This document shows positions 30,334 through 40,320 of a DNA stretch of 64,000 bases, piece after piece. The notes under the pieces were generated by a model. It saw only the letters and a list, made by a program, of their open reading frames with translations, searched no databases and was not told where the DNA came from. The stretch is taken from positions 857,949 to 921,948 of the forward strand of contig WMKK01000002.1 of assembly GCA_012295225.1 (NCBI GenBank). Reading direction: 5' to 3'. This DNA is from Ostreococcus mediterraneus. Taxonomy: Eukaryota > Chlorophyta > Mamiellophyceae > Mamiellales > Bathycoccaceae. Both the position numbers and the translations under genes were made by a program. Numbering within the stretch: position 1 is the first letter of the stretch; every line of letters begins with the position of its first letter.

Positions 30334-33168
30334 CTATCGAGCGACGACGTCGAGAACGTCGGCGTCGTCGGTGGCGGTGTGAGTACTAAATGCTAACCTT
30401 TCCATGGCGTCGCGCGCGCGCGACGTGCAATCGGCACACGCGGCGATGGCGTACATGGCGGCACGACGAGCGTCGGCGTCGACGTCGGAACGGTGCGCTT
30501 GGGCAGCTCGAGCTGAGAAGCGCTCAAGCACGCGCGCGAGTGGAGCGTTTTCGGCGTACGCCACGGCGAGAGGGACGTCAGCGAGGGATGTCGCCACGAG
30601 GGCACCGGCGACGAGAGCGCTACGCCGAAGATGGGGCTCGCGGGAATTCGCGAGCGCTGGCGCGCAAGCGAAATCGAGCACCGCTTCGCCGACGAGCGGC
30701 CCATCAACGGCGTTTTTCGCTCCGCGAGCGCACTGGCCGAGGGTGTAGAGGATTTGCCCCATTACTGTCGCGTCCAAGCCGTCAGGGGTATAGCCTGGTG
30801 CGGACTGTCGTTCGAGACGCAGATGCGCCGCTCGAAGCAGCGGAGCCGCAAAGTTTTCACCGATGAGATGGGCTTTCGTCGCCGCTGCATTCGTGGCGTT
30901 CGACCGGCGCTCCATGGATTTCGGTGCGAATCTGCGCTCTGTGCCGATCGTGTGCACGGCTTTCTCATTTGCGCCGTCGAGCGATTTCGTGCCTGTATTC
31001 GGTGGCGAAGACAGTCGAAGGACGGCAACTTCGAGCGCGCTCAACGTATCCATGACGTGCGAAGCGTCACACTTTTCCGATAACGCGTGCGCAATCAGCG
31101 GTGGACCAACTAAACCTGGGGTCGTACTTAAAAGCTCAGCCAATGCTTGCCGACGAGCGCGATCGAGCGGATCGGAATCCGGCGTCGGAGGTTGCGCGTG
31201 TAAGACGGCAACGGCGAGATCAGAAGCCACGGCGGCGAGTTCGTGCGGTTGATTCGATACCAATTCTGCAACCGAGTGCACCGCACCTTCTGCCGCATCT
31301 GCCAAATCGATGTCTGTTTTGTGCGTCGATGCGTCGCCGGACCGATTCTGCCGCAAAGCGCCGATGCACTGACGCAATGTTTGAGGTTTTGGCAGCGACG
31401 CGATGCGCGCCTCTGTGATGCTACGTGGATCATTTGACCTTAACGTCTCGTCATCATCGCTATCCATGTCATAAGGCACCAATTCGTCGTCCGATTCATC
31501 GATACTTTCATCATCAGAGTCATCGGTGTCACTGTCAACATTGCGGCGATTACGGACCCCCCAGACGTCGACGACTTCGTTGGGGTCGACGTCTTCTATT
31601 TTCATCTCAAATCCAGGCGCCAAGACTTGCTCTGGAAGTCGCTCGGCGTGCGTTTCTTCATCATCCACGACTTCGCTTGGTTCTTCGATGACGAAAACAT
31701 CATTTAATGCAATCTTTTGCGCGTCACGCTCCCAGTCGGCCTCGTCATCCGAACTCCCCTGGTCGGCTTCGGCTTCGTCTATGAGACGTAACGGCTTGCA
31801 CGCGTCAACCTTGAGCGACAGCTCTAGCGCGATTTTACTCGCATGTCTCCGCGCGCGCGCCAACGGCGAGTCCAATCTCGCGCTGACGCCTTGTAAAATC
31901 ATCTGCGTTGGTTTGCAATGAATGCTATTCCATTCGTTGATGGAAATCACAGCGAGCAGCGCTCGAACGCTCGCAGTGAGATGCCGTTGCAACTCCACTG
32001 ACGCCCCCCGCACAAAGTCGGCGCTCGACCAAGACTCCAGCACGGCTTTAATGTTTTCATGCGACAAAGCGACCACTCGCTTCGCGTCACCGCAACCGTG
32101 CTTGATTGGGCACAGGATAATCACGCGCAAGAGCGCGGGGAGCGCGACTCTCGGAACACCCTTTGTCAAGAGCATAGTCTCGCATAACGCATGCCGTGTG
32201 ACGTCACATGCCCAGAATCTATCGCGTAATAGTACGCGCAAAACTAAATCTAACGTGCGAAAGCCATGCGTACACGATCCATCGTCCTCGCACGCCACAA
32301 AGACGACGTCTGAAATCCATCGACACGCCGCGTTTGCATCCTTCGCCGAGTTCATCATTATCGATGCCCATCGTAGTGAATCGGGAACGATATCCCGCTC
32401 AACAATGGATATGCGAGTATCGTCATCTAAAGATTTTATACGCGAGCTGAGCGCGAGAAGTGTCGCTTTCGCCACAGACAGAGACGCGCCTCGCCGACAC
32501 ATAAGGCACGCCGTCTCCGCCGCCGCATCTGGCGCCAGCTCTGCCCCTTCCAACACCTGCCTCGCGAGCGCATATTCATACATCACACGAGTGGGATACA
32601 TTGGCACCACAAACCGTCGCCCGATGCCATCGAACGCGCGCAACATTACTCCTCGCGTCTCTCGCGCCGCAGCCGACGTAATCCCGTCGCTTTGTTCAGC
32701 GCCTTCACACGCCACCAACCGCGCCATCGCACCGCGTGCGACTAAATCCATATAGTACCTTAAACTCGTCTCTACCACGACTTCACGCTCGCGCTCGCGC
32801 GCGCGAGACAGAGCATCCGCCGTCGACGCCTCGCCTCGCCTCGCGCTCGTCACCGCCTCAACTAACGCGCGCACAGCCACGCTCAACCACGCGCACGACC
32901 GCTCGGCGCGCGTGGTAAACCATGAAGAGATTAATTCCTCGCGTTCGAGCGCGCTAAACGTCAACCCAAACCTTGGATCGACGACTGTGAGCACGCACAG
33001 CACAACTCGATGAACATCTTCATCCTCACCATCAACGCCCACTCGCGACGTCGACGTCGCGTCCACGACGGACGACAGCGCGCGCTTCACATCGAACGCA
33101 TCATCGCCTTCGATCGCGCGCTCGAACGCGGCGCACGCGTCGACGACACGCGCGCGCGAGGCGCTCAT
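30334..33168 (-). CDS. TELO2: TELO2/Tel2-like HEAT-repeat protein (TTT complex)
   Basis: 944 residues from the ATG at 33168 (MSASRARVVDACAAFE). The frame continues upstream through a Phe-rich stretch that would run into the divergent gene's leader. The protein is almost wholly helical, as expected for HEAT repeats. The assignment rests on the acidic stretch leading to DDELVPYDMDSDD, then KPQTLRQCIGALR, and on the C-terminal ENFAAPLLRAAH and TVMGQILYTLGQCARGAKN. These match the conserved Telomere_reg-2 domain of TELO2. With TTI1 and TTI2 it chaperones PI3K-like kinases (TOR, ATM, ATR). The divergent RRM gene starts 65 bp away. Confidence 0.78.
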   Translation of the reverse strand: MSASRARVVDACAAFERAIEGDDAFDVKRALSSVVDATSTSRVGVDGEDEDVHRVVLCVLTVVDPRFGLTFSALEREELISSWFTTRAERSCAWLSVAVRALVEAVTSARRGEASTADALSRAREREREVVVETSLRYYMDLVARGAMARLVACEGAEQSDGITSAAARETRGVMLRAFDGIGRRFVVPMYPTRVMYEYALARQVLEGAELAPDAAAETACLMCRRGASLSVAKATLLALSSRIKSLDDDTRISIVERDIVPDSLRWASIMMNSAKDANAACRWISDVVFVACEDDGSCTHGFRTLDLVLRVLLRDRFWACDVTRHALCETMLLTKGVPRVALPALLRVIILCPIKHGCGDAKRVVALSHENIKAVLESWSSADFVRGASVELQRHLTASVRALLAVISINEWNSIHCKPTQMILQGVSARLDSPLARARRHASKIALELSLKVDACKPLRLIDEAEADQGSSDDEADWERDAQKIALNDVFVIEEPSEVVDDEETHAERLPEQVLAPGFEMKIEDVDPNEVVDVWGVRNRRNVDSDTDDSDDESIDESDDELVPYDMDSDDDETLRSNDPRSITEARIASLPKPQTLRQCIGALRQNRSGDASTHKTDIDLADAAEGAVHSVAELVSNQPHELAAVASDLAVAVLHAQPPTPDSDPLDRARRQALAELLSTTPGLVGPPLIAHALSEKCDASHVMDTLSALEVAVLRLSSPPNTGTKSLDGANEKAVHTIGTERRFAPKSMERRSNATNAAATKAHLIGENFAAPLLRAAHLRLERQSAPGYTPDGLDATVMGQILYTLGQCARGAKNAVDGPLVGEAVLDFACAPALANSREPHLRRSALVAGALVATSLADVPLAVAYAENAPLARVLERFSARAAQAHRSDVDADARRAAMYAIAACADCTSRARDAMERLAFSTHTATDDADVLDVVAR

Positions 33169-33232
33169 GTGCGCGCGCGAATGTAAAGTCTTCACAATCA
33201 GGCGCGCGCGCGCTCGTCGTCGACGTCGCATC

Positions 33233-34024
33233 ATGAGCGACAAAAAGGCGAAAAAGGAGAAGAAGGAAAAGAAAGAAAAGAAGGAGAAGCGCAAATCGCG
33301 CGACGACGCCGAGGGCGGCGGCGCGAACGGCGACGAGAAGCGTCCGAAGGTTCACGACGACGATGATGGCGGCTTGAAAGTGCATGGGACAAAATCGGCG
33401 TCGTCGGGCGCGGCTCCCGCGCCCGGGACGTTTCCGACGTCCAACACGCACGTGTACATGGGGAATTTGGCGTGGACGATTGATGAGAAGGCGCTGAAAG
33501 AGGCGTTCAAGGATTGTGGGGAGGTTGCGAGCGTCAACTGGTTTGAGGAAAAAGCGACGGGGAAGTTTTTAGGCGCGGGCGTGGTGGAATTCACTACGCC
33601 TGAAGGCGCGGCGGCGGCGGTGAAAGCCAGTGGACGGGTGATACACTCGCGAGAAACGCCGATACGGTTTTGGGAGAAGCGAGGGAACACCGCGGAGGAG
33701 CGCGCGGAGCAACGCAAGACGCAAGGCAAGGCGGAGGCAAAGCCGATGGGGGAGAAACCTCCTGGATGCTACACGTTATTCATGGGCAATTTGAATTTCC
33801 AAATCGACGACGATGCGATTTGGAAGTTTTTTAAGGATAATGCTGGGGTTGAACCGACGACGGTGCGATGGTTGACGAATAAGGATACGGGGGAATTCCG
33901 CGGCGTCGGTTTCGCGGATTTCGCCGACGACGAGGCGTTGGAAGCGGCGGCAAAGTTGAACGGAACGCCGTGCATGGGGCGACCGATTCGCATGGATTAT
34001 CAAGCGCCGAGTAACCGTGGGTAG
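33233..34024 (+). CDS. Nucleolin/Gar2-like protein with two RRMs
   Basis: 263 residues from the ATG at 33233. A Lys/Glu-rich start (KKAKKEKKEKKEKK) gives a nuclear or nucleolar localisation signal. RRM1 runs from HVYMGNLAWTIDEKALKEAF through GAGVVEFTTPEGAAAAV. RRM2 runs from LFMGNLNFQIDDDAIWKFF through GVGFADFADDEALEAAAKLNG. RNP2 (VYMGNL, LFMGNL) is good. RNP1 is degenerate in both: GAGVVEF in the first and FRGVGFADF in the second. Acid-rich or basic N-terminus plus paired RRMs is the arrangement of nucleolin-like ribosome-biogenesis factors, but other RNA-binding roles are possible. The C-terminus lacks the usual GAR tail and stops shortly after RRM2. Confidence 0.85.
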   Translation: MSDKKAKKEKKEKKEKKEKRKSRDDAEGGGANGDEKRPKVHDDDDGGLKVHGTKSASSGAAPAPGTFPTSNTHVYMGNLAWTIDEKALKEAFKDCGEVASVNWFEEKATGKFLGAGVVEFTTPEGAAAAVKASGRVIHSRETPIRFWEKRGNTAEERAEQRKTQGKAEAKPMGEKPPGCYTLFMGNLNFQIDDDAIWKFFKDNAGVEPTTVRWLTNKDTGEFRGVGFADFADDEALEAAAKLNGTPCMGRPIRMDYQAPSNRG

Positions 34025-34120
34025 CAGCGATTTTTGTTTGTCAACAAGCGCGTGCACGACGCGCGCGCATAGCCTCGATAATACAATAATACGAAGACTA
34101 AAATTAAAAGAGCTATTGAA

Positions 34121-35382
34121 TCAATCCTTGCCTTGTGCGTACGCGCGATCGTGCGGACACGATGGTATTGGCAATGGTAAAAATGGAAAAGGCGCGTAAG
34201 ATGTTTCGGAAAGCGCCGGGCCGAGTGCGCGTGATCTAAATACGCGTAATCGTTCGCGCTCGGGCGACCAGTCGTTCGCGGCGGCAAACGGTACGCAGTG
34301 CCATGGAAACGCTGCGCTCGTCTGACGCAACGACTCGAAGACATCGACGCTTTGATCCCTAGGAATTCTATGCAAGCAAGCCAGGACTTGAAACGCTGGC
34401 AAGTATAACAACGAGCCGAAAAACATTCTACGCGCGGCGACGATGGATGGCTTGGCGTAAAACGCCATCGACGCCGCTACCATGGGCGTCCCCAACGCGA
34501 GCGTCTCGTACGCAAACGGTGACGACGTCACTCCCATAGCTACAGCTACAACGCCAATCGGCAGTAACGCCACCGCGTTACGCACCGCGACGCCTGCTAA
34601 TCGCCGCCCAGTTTTGTCGTACATCGGGTGCGACAACATGCGATACCCGCCGTTCAAATAATCATCCTTGCCCATGTACGCCAGGGCCATGAAGTGCGGC
34701 ATTTGCCACAAATACAACGCCCCAGCGAGCACGTACGCCCCAGGATCGAGCGTACCCCGCGCATTGGCGGCGGCCCATCCCATCAGGGGCGGTATCGCCC
34801 CCACCACCGCGCCTATCCACGTATTCAGAAAATGCACCCGCTTCAACGGCGTATACACCCCAGCATACAAGAAGATATTCCCCGCCCCTAACGCCGCCGT
34901 CGTATCATTCGTCGTCGCGCGCAACACACCAACCCCACCGAGCGCACTCGCCACCGCGAACGCGCCCGCGAACGCCGGCGTGCACCGTCCGCTCGGCAAC
35001 GGCCGCGCCCACGTCCGCCGCATCAAAGAATCCGGCACGCGCTCTATGATTTGATTTAGCGTGTTCGCGCTCGCGCTGCACAACATCGTCCCTACGCACG
35101 TTCCAGCGAGCCCGCCAATGTCGATCGAGCCGTCACTCCCGAGCGCGTACCCGCACGCCGCGGTCGAGGTCACGAAGACGCTCAAACGAAACTTGCTCAA
35201 GTCATGACACACCTTCACGACGTGCGCCACGCCGTACGATGGCGGCGTCGACGGCTTACCCATCGCGCGCGTCGCGAACGCGCGCACCGCCGCGCGCGCG
35301 CCGACGGTGCGAGCGGTGCGCAGCGAACGCGCAGCGGATGCCGTGGCGATCGAGGCCGACGTCGTCGTCAATCCCAACACAA

Positions 35383-35413
<31 letters not shown>

Positions 35414-35512
35414 CAGCAACGACGTCGAGGACGACGCGAACGCGTGACTCGTCACGCGATGCGCGATATCGCGCGCGACAAACGCCGCCGCCGCCGTCGC
35501 CGCGCGCGACAT
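34121..35512 (-). CDS. COX10: Protoheme IX farnesyltransferase (COX10), mitochondrial
   Basis: 463 residues. A long Ala/Ser/Thr/Arg-rich N-terminus of about 85 residues, including a poly-Ser run encoded by (ACG)n, looks like a mitochondrial presequence. The UbiA-type core follows: CHDLSKFRLSVFVTSTAACGY, and the Asp-rich prenyl-diphosphate motif NTLNQIIERVPDSLMRRTWARPLPSGR. The second motif region is LYLWQMPHFMALAYMGKDDYLNGGYRML. Several hydrophobic helices are visible. It farnesylates heme b to heme O, the first step to heme A of cytochrome c oxidase, in the inner mitochondrial membrane. Its ATG lies 38 bp from the chosen start of the divergent methyltransferase, and only 8 bp from that gene's first in-frame ATG. 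COA6, another complex IV assembly factor, is about 11 kb away. Confidence 0.93.
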
Positions 35513-35550
35513 CGAAAGCGATGTCGCGCGACGAGGAATACCGTCACATC

Positions 35551-37095
35551 ATGTCGCGCCTTCTGGCGACGCTCGCGCGGTGCGCTGCGGCGCCGTCGCC
35601 GCCGCGTCCGACGGCGGCGGCCGCGGTCACGGCGCGTGGGCCGTGCGGTCGCGCGTACACTGGCGCCGTCATCCGCGCGCGCGCGGTGTCGCGGGAGGAG
35701 AATGACATACATGTTGGTGAAGCAGCCGCCACATTCGTTCCCGGGACGCACGCCCTCAGTGACGTCGCATCGATGACGCTGGCCGCCGTGCTCGACGCAC
35801 ACACGCTTGGTCGCGTCACACTCACGGGTGCGGCGAAGGATGCGGAGTATAGGCGCGTGGAGTTTCGTGCGGTGACGATTCGCGGGGCGACGGCGCTGCA
35901 ACGCACGCGCTACGACGCGAGGCAAGCGTTTACGAGTAATCACGCCTACGACGGCGGCAGTAGTGGCGCAAACGCGAATGATGGGAAAGACATGAAGCTA
36001 TCTTCTACGAGCAGTGCGCGAGAGGCGATCGAGGAAGCGTTGGGGAGTGGGTATAAGCACTGGCGCGTGGAGCGCGCGTCGGGCGCGTGGAGCGTCACCG
36101 TCAACGTCAAGAAACAACGCGCGACTGTGTCTCGGGATAAGACGATGCGTTTAATCGATGGCGAAGCGAAAACGAGCGTAGTTATAGGACCGCAGAGTCA
36201 CGATCGGGAAAAGGCGCGATTGCTCGATGGAAGTGATCCGTTTTTGAAACACGTGGGCGTCGCGGCGGCGGATGGGTCGATAAAGACGAGCAAGCGGGAC
36301 AAATACAAGCAAGTTGAGGAGTTTTTAAAAATTCTCGATCACGCGTACGACGACGCGACGGGGGCGGGGCACATGGTGCGTGGTTCAACGGCGCGGCCGC
36401 TGCGCATGGTGGATTTAGGATGTGGGAATGCGTATTTGACGTTTGGGGCGTATACGCTGTTGGCAAATAAACGCGACGTTCCCACGCACGTCATCGGTGT
36501 GGATATTAAGCGTCAGGCGCGTGAGCACAATACCGCGGTAGCGGTAGAGCTCGGATGGGATGATTGTATGTGCTTTGTGGAAGGATCAATAGCCAAGGCG
36601 GATGTGAAGTTCGTCAAGGGTAACGACGACGCTGCCGCGGACATCGTGTTGGCATTGCACGCGTGCGACACCGCTACCGATGAAGCCATCGTACGCACGG
36701 TGCGATGGAGCTCACCATTGGCGCTCATTGCGCCATGTTGCCATCATGATTTGCAGGTGCGGTTGAAGAACGCTTCCATAATTGCGTTTCCGCCTATAAC
36801 AAGACACGGTATTTTATCCGAGCGATTCGGCGACGTCCTCACCGACTCGTTTCGAGCGCACATCTTGCGCTTGCTAGGGTATCGTGTCGAGGTCATGGAG
36901 TTCGTAGGTGGTGAGCACACACCGAGAAATACGCTCATTCGCGCCATACGTACCGGTAGTCCGGCATCGAAGAGCGTGTGGGAGGAGTACGACGCGATGC
37001 GAGAAACATGGGGTGTGACGCCGTGGCTCGCCGACGCCCTCGCGGACGAGCTCAATGAAGCGCGCGCGGGTGTGTTCCCGAATTCCGATGTCTAA
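35551..37095 (+). CDS. SAM-dependent methyltransferase (Methyltransf_32-like)
   Basis: 514 residues from the ATG at 35551. I prefer it to the ATG at 35521 because MSRLLATLARCAAAPSPPRP reads as an organellar targeting peptide. The N-terminal 250 residues hold no domain I know; KHWRVERASGAWSVTVNVKK may be a small beta module. The methyltransferase part begins RMVDLGCGNAYLTFGAYTLL (SAM-binding motif I), followed by HVIGVDIKRQAREHN. ADIVLALHACDTATDEAI and LALIAPCCHHDLQ are the features of the PF13679-type group, also seen in bacterial enzymes of unknown substrate. RNA or protein methylation cannot be distinguished. It is divergent from COX10 at extremely short distance. Confidence 0.8.
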   Translation: MSRLLATLARCAAAPSPPRPTAAAAVTARGPCGRAYTGAVIRARAVSREENDIHVGEAAATFVPGTHALSDVASMTLAAVLDAHTLGRVTLTGAAKDAEYRRVEFRAVTIRGATALQRTRYDARQAFTSNHAYDGGSSGANANDGKDMKLSSTSSAREAIEEALGSGYKHWRVERASGAWSVTVNVKKQRATVSRDKTMRLIDGEAKTSVVIGPQSHDREKARLLDGSDPFLKHVGVAAADGSIKTSKRDKYKQVEEFLKILDHAYDDATGAGHMVRGSTARPLRMVDLGCGNAYLTFGAYTLLANKRDVPTHVIGVDIKRQAREHNTAVAVELGWDDCMCFVEGSIAKADVKFVKGNDDAAADIVLALHACDTATDEAIVRTVRWSSPLALIAPCCHHDLQVRLKNASIIAFPPITRHGILSERFGDVLTDSFRAHILRLLGYRVEVMEFVGGEHTPRNTLIRAIRTGSPASKSVWEEYDAMRETWGVTPWLADALADELNEARAGVFPNSDV

Positions 37096-37185
37096 AAGTG
37101 CTCTCGCAGCAGTGCAGTAGTATTATAGATTTTCAAGTGCGCCACTGGCGTGTGTAAATTTAAATTCTGAATTATTACATGATTA

Positions 37186-38880
37186 CTATCCCTGGTCGGC
37201 GAGCATGTTCCCAGACATCGTGCGCCGCACGCGTTTGTCCACATCCTGCCGCGTGTCCGACCTTCCGAACGCGCGAGGGGTGGGATCTTGATCGGACCAA
37301 GTTTGATAACGTGGAGATGCGGGATCTCGTTCGGACCCACCGGCGTTGTACGAAGTGAGGCCCTCCAACACCGTTTTTGATTTCGCAATGTCTTGAATAT
37401 TTTGCACCAAGTTTGCGCCGAATTGCATGTTCTCTCGTCCAGTCTCACGCTTGTTGTATTTGAGCATGAAGAAGATGAAGATGATGGAAAAAACGACATT
37501 GATGATGACTACGAAACCAAGACCACCGACGATGCCAAAGTATTGAATGACGTATATACACAGTGCGGCGTCCCCACCCAACAGTGCAATGGTAAGAAGT
37601 AAACGAACAGTGTTGAAAAGGAAGACTCGAATGACGAGTTCCTTGACGAACCCAATCAAGCTGGTCCAGTTTGACTCTTCTACTACTTGAGCTGTCTCGG
37701 TCATGTTCGTTTCTTCACGCGCCGCGTCAACGTCTGCTGCCAACTTGGCGTGCTCCCATTCTTCATTCGTCATATCGGGAGGTTTCGTAGATAAGTCAGG
37801 CGTTGATTTGGTTTGCATGCCCATTATTTCTGCGATACTACCAGGGATGATACTCAACCAATCCATGCCATTGCTGGATGCTCGCTTGCGATGATGAGGG
37901 ATTGGCGTGTGGTGCACGATGCCGTTCTCCGCATCACTGAACTCACTATCGTGAGACATCCTGCGTTCGTGTGAACCACACCGTTCGTTGTCTAGCTTGT
38001 GAGTGGACGAACCACGTAACGGTGAACGATGCCCACTGGCTCGCGTGACAGTTTCCAATACTCGACCAAGTATTCCGCTGCCGCTGCCAGACGATTTTCT
38101 TTTCGCGGAGTCGTCTCCAGCGAACACCCCAGCGGCGGTCTGTATCAACGCCGACGCATCCATCATCATACCCGATGCAGATTTACTTTCGTTTGTCACT
38201 CCTGTGGACCCAGAACTCGTTCGTCGACGACGCTGATGACGCTCTTGAGGCTGCGCCTCATCCTCGGCACTCTCCATGCTCGCCTTCCCGAGTCGCACGA
38301 GCAATGACTTCGTCAAGCCTTTAAACTGTTCACGAGTAAACATCCCAAGCGATGCATCATTCCCGGCCGCCGCCACGGCTTCGCGCACGCACGTATTCCA
38401 CAACCCTCGCGCGAATTCCAAATCCTCCGTCGACGACTCTCCGGAACTCTCCAACACCGCCGCCATCACTCGCGCGCAATCAGCGGCGAATTCCACACAC
38501 TGCTCACTCGAAATCCCTCGAACGTTATGCACATCGAGCGCCCTAAACACTAAATCTAATTTCACATCAAACCCTCCACCGGCGAGGCACGAGAGCAATA
38601 TAATCGCTCGAACCGACGTCGCGCTCTCCTCATCCTCCTCGTCTCTAATCGTCTCCAACACTTCATCGCTCACATCCATCGACAACCCATACCTCCCCAG
38701 CGCATTCGTCAGCGCCGTTATCGATATCGTATCCGGTAACGCCACGCGCCGATCGCTCGTCCGCGCGTGTCCACCGAACGCGAGCGACTCATCCAAAAGC
38801 TCCTGAATGTGCACCGTGCGCCACGACGACGCCGCGTGCGCGCGCACCAGTGCCGCCATGGCGAGCACGTCCCCACTCAT
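37186..38880 (-). CDS. Unrecognised two-TM protein with EF-hand-like N-terminal half
   Basis: 564 residues from the ATG at 38880 (MSGDVLAMAALVRA); upstream in-frame codons are Arg-rich and unlikely. The first 210 residues are helical and pattern like paired EF-hands without clear calcium loops (LVFRALDVHNVRGISSEQCVEF). A disordered, Ser-rich centre follows. Near the C-terminus come a helix with many acidic residues (MTNEEWEHAKLAADVDAA) and two closely spaced membrane segments (VFLFNTVRLLLTIALLGGDA, then GIVGGLGFVVIINVVFSIIF). A short basic tail ends the protein. I know no family for the whole. A tail-anchored organelle-membrane protein is one reading. It overlaps nothing, and its start is 207 bp from TIPIN, divergent. 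Confidence 0.7.
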   Translation of the reverse strand: MSGDVLAMAALVRAHAASSWRTVHIQELLDESLAFGGHARTSDRRVALPDTISITALTNALGRYGLSMDVSDEVLETIRDEEDEESATSVRAIILLSCLAGGGFDVKLDLVFRALDVHNVRGISSEQCVEFAADCARVMAAVLESSGESSTEDLEFARGLWNTCVREAVAAAGNDASLGMFTREQFKGLTKSLLVRLGKASMESAEDEAQPQERHQRRRRTSSGSTGVTNESKSASGMMMDASALIQTAAGVFAGDDSAKRKSSGSGSGILGRVLETVTRASGHRSPLRGSSTHKLDNERCGSHERRMSHDSEFSDAENGIVHHTPIPHHRKRASSNGMDWLSIIPGSIAEIMGMQTKSTPDLSTKPPDMTNEEWEHAKLAADVDAAREETNMTETAQVVEESNWTSLIGFVKELVIRVFLFNTVRLLLTIALLGGDAALCIYVIQYFGIVGGLGFVVIINVVFSIIFIFFMLKYNKRETGRENMQFGANLVQNIQDIAKSKTVLEGLTSYNAGGSERDPASPRYQTWSDQDPTPRAFGRSDTRQDVDKRVRRTMSGNMLADQG

Positions 38881-39087
38881 CGCGCTCAAGCACGCGTGTG
38901 CGCGTGAAATGCGGGCGTTCTCTCGCGAAGTCGCGCGATACGCGCGCGTATGGCGGCGTGAGCTCGATTCGTGCTCAATTTTCAAGCGCGCCTCTGGTTT
39001 TCAAAACAAAGTGACTTCAAAACAACCCGCATACCGCGCCGCACACCGCGCCGGACGTGGATCCCGCGCGCGTTCGCTCCGCGCATC

Positions 39088-40200
39088 ATGTCGAATAAGC
39101 CGTGCTACAAGTGCGGGCAGCCTGGGCACTGGGCGCGCGATTGCACCGTGCCTAAAGATCAGTGGCTCAGTAAAGAGGCTGCAGAAGCGCTCAAGGAACA
39201 GGCGACGACGACGACGGCGGCGGCGGCGACGGATGGCGACGGCATGAATGGCGACCGCGCGCGGCCGCAAAGCGCGACGAAGACCAAGCGTGAATCGACG
39301 CGTAAACCAAAGTTTACCGTTCATGAACACTTGCTCGGGCCCGATGGGTTGATTAAGGTGTACACTGAGTTTCCGAGCGCGTTTGCCGCGAAAGCCAAAG
39401 GGCAAGGACACGAGGAGCACGACGTGGCGTTATTGATTGGGATGTATAAGGATTGGGCGATAAAGATGTATCCGTATGCACCGGCGGAGCAGACTTTGAA
39501 GAGGGTGGATAAGCTTGGGAGTGATAAGGCGGTGAAGGCGTTTACGAGAGAGTTGCACGAGCGGGACTTTGGCGGAGGCGTCGGCGACGCGGTGGAGGCT
39601 ATGGAACGCGCCGAACGCGGTGAGGGAGAGGCTAGGAATGGTGATGATGATTATGGGGACTTTGAGTATCCCGATAATGTCGCCGACGATGAGGATGACG
39701 ACGAGAACGTCGGTGGGGCGGCGACGACAACCGAGGACGTCGATACTTTCCCGGATGACGAATTCGAAGAAGAAGACTATGAGTTTGCTGACGAAGACGA
39801 AGACGAAGACGCCGCGGCGGCGATGGAAGAAGCCGATCGAGAAGAAGCGAATGTGGCTGAAAGCAGCGACGATGACGAAGGGATCGCGCTCGCTGGGGCT
39901 AAACGCGGTAAGAAGGCGAAGAGATCAACCGCGACGACGAAGAAGGCGTTTGAAAACTTGGCGAAAAAGATTGGCGCTAAAAAGGCATCAGAAGCTGCCG
40001 TTGGTACGGCGCCGTCCCCGATTGCGAGTGCGTTCGCTGATATCGACCCGAACGCGCATAATTCACCACAGCGCAAGATTTTACGCGTTCGTCCGAAATT
40101 CTTGGACGCGTCGGATAGCGAAGACGACGCCGCCGCTCCCGTTGAGCCGACTCGACGTCGCAGAGCGGTGCACATGCATGAGGAAGATGACGAGGACTAA
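39088..40200 (+). CDS. TIPIN: TIPIN/Swi3/Csm3 replication-fork protector with CCHC zinc knuckle
   Basis: 370 residues from the ATG at 39088. A zinc knuckle opens the protein: Cys6, Cys9, His14 and Cys19 in CYKCGQPGHWARDC. The Swi3 domain follows at about residues 73-150 (EHLLGPDGLIKVYTEFPSAF, HEEHDVALLIGMYKDWAIKM, YPYAPAEQTLKRVDKLGSDK), matching TIPIN. The remaining half is very acidic with basic patches and ends in RRRRAVHMHEEDDED. TIPIN partners TIMELESS at the fork and promotes checkpoint signalling and cohesion. As I recall, the Arabidopsis homologue is annotated simply as a zinc-knuckle protein, so the fusion is probably general in the green lineage. Animal and fungal versions lack the knuckle at this position, to my knowledge. 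Confidence 0.88.
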   Translation: MSNKPCYKCGQPGHWARDCTVPKDQWLSKEAAEALKEQATTTTAAAATDGDGMNGDRARPQSATKTKRESTRKPKFTVHEHLLGPDGLIKVYTEFPSAFAAKAKGQGHEEHDVALLIGMYKDWAIKMYPYAPAEQTLKRVDKLGSDKAVKAFTRELHERDFGGGVGDAVEAMERAERGEGEARNGDDDYGDFEYPDNVADDEDDDENVGGAATTTEDVDTFPDDEFEEEDYEFADEDEDEDAAAAMEEADREEANVAESSDDDEGIALAGAKRGKKAKRSTATTKKAFENLAKKIGAKKASEAAVGTAPSPIASAFADIDPNAHNSPQRKILRVRPKFLDASDSEDDAAAPVEPTRRRRAVHMHEEDDED

Positions 40201-40320
40201 ATCTACGAGTAGTAGTAGCGCGCGCGCATATGCGATAACAATACATTGATAAATTTAAACAACGAAAGAAAAGTTTTCAGCTTGAAAAGCGAGCTCAATA
40301 TTGCAAAGAAGAATAATACA

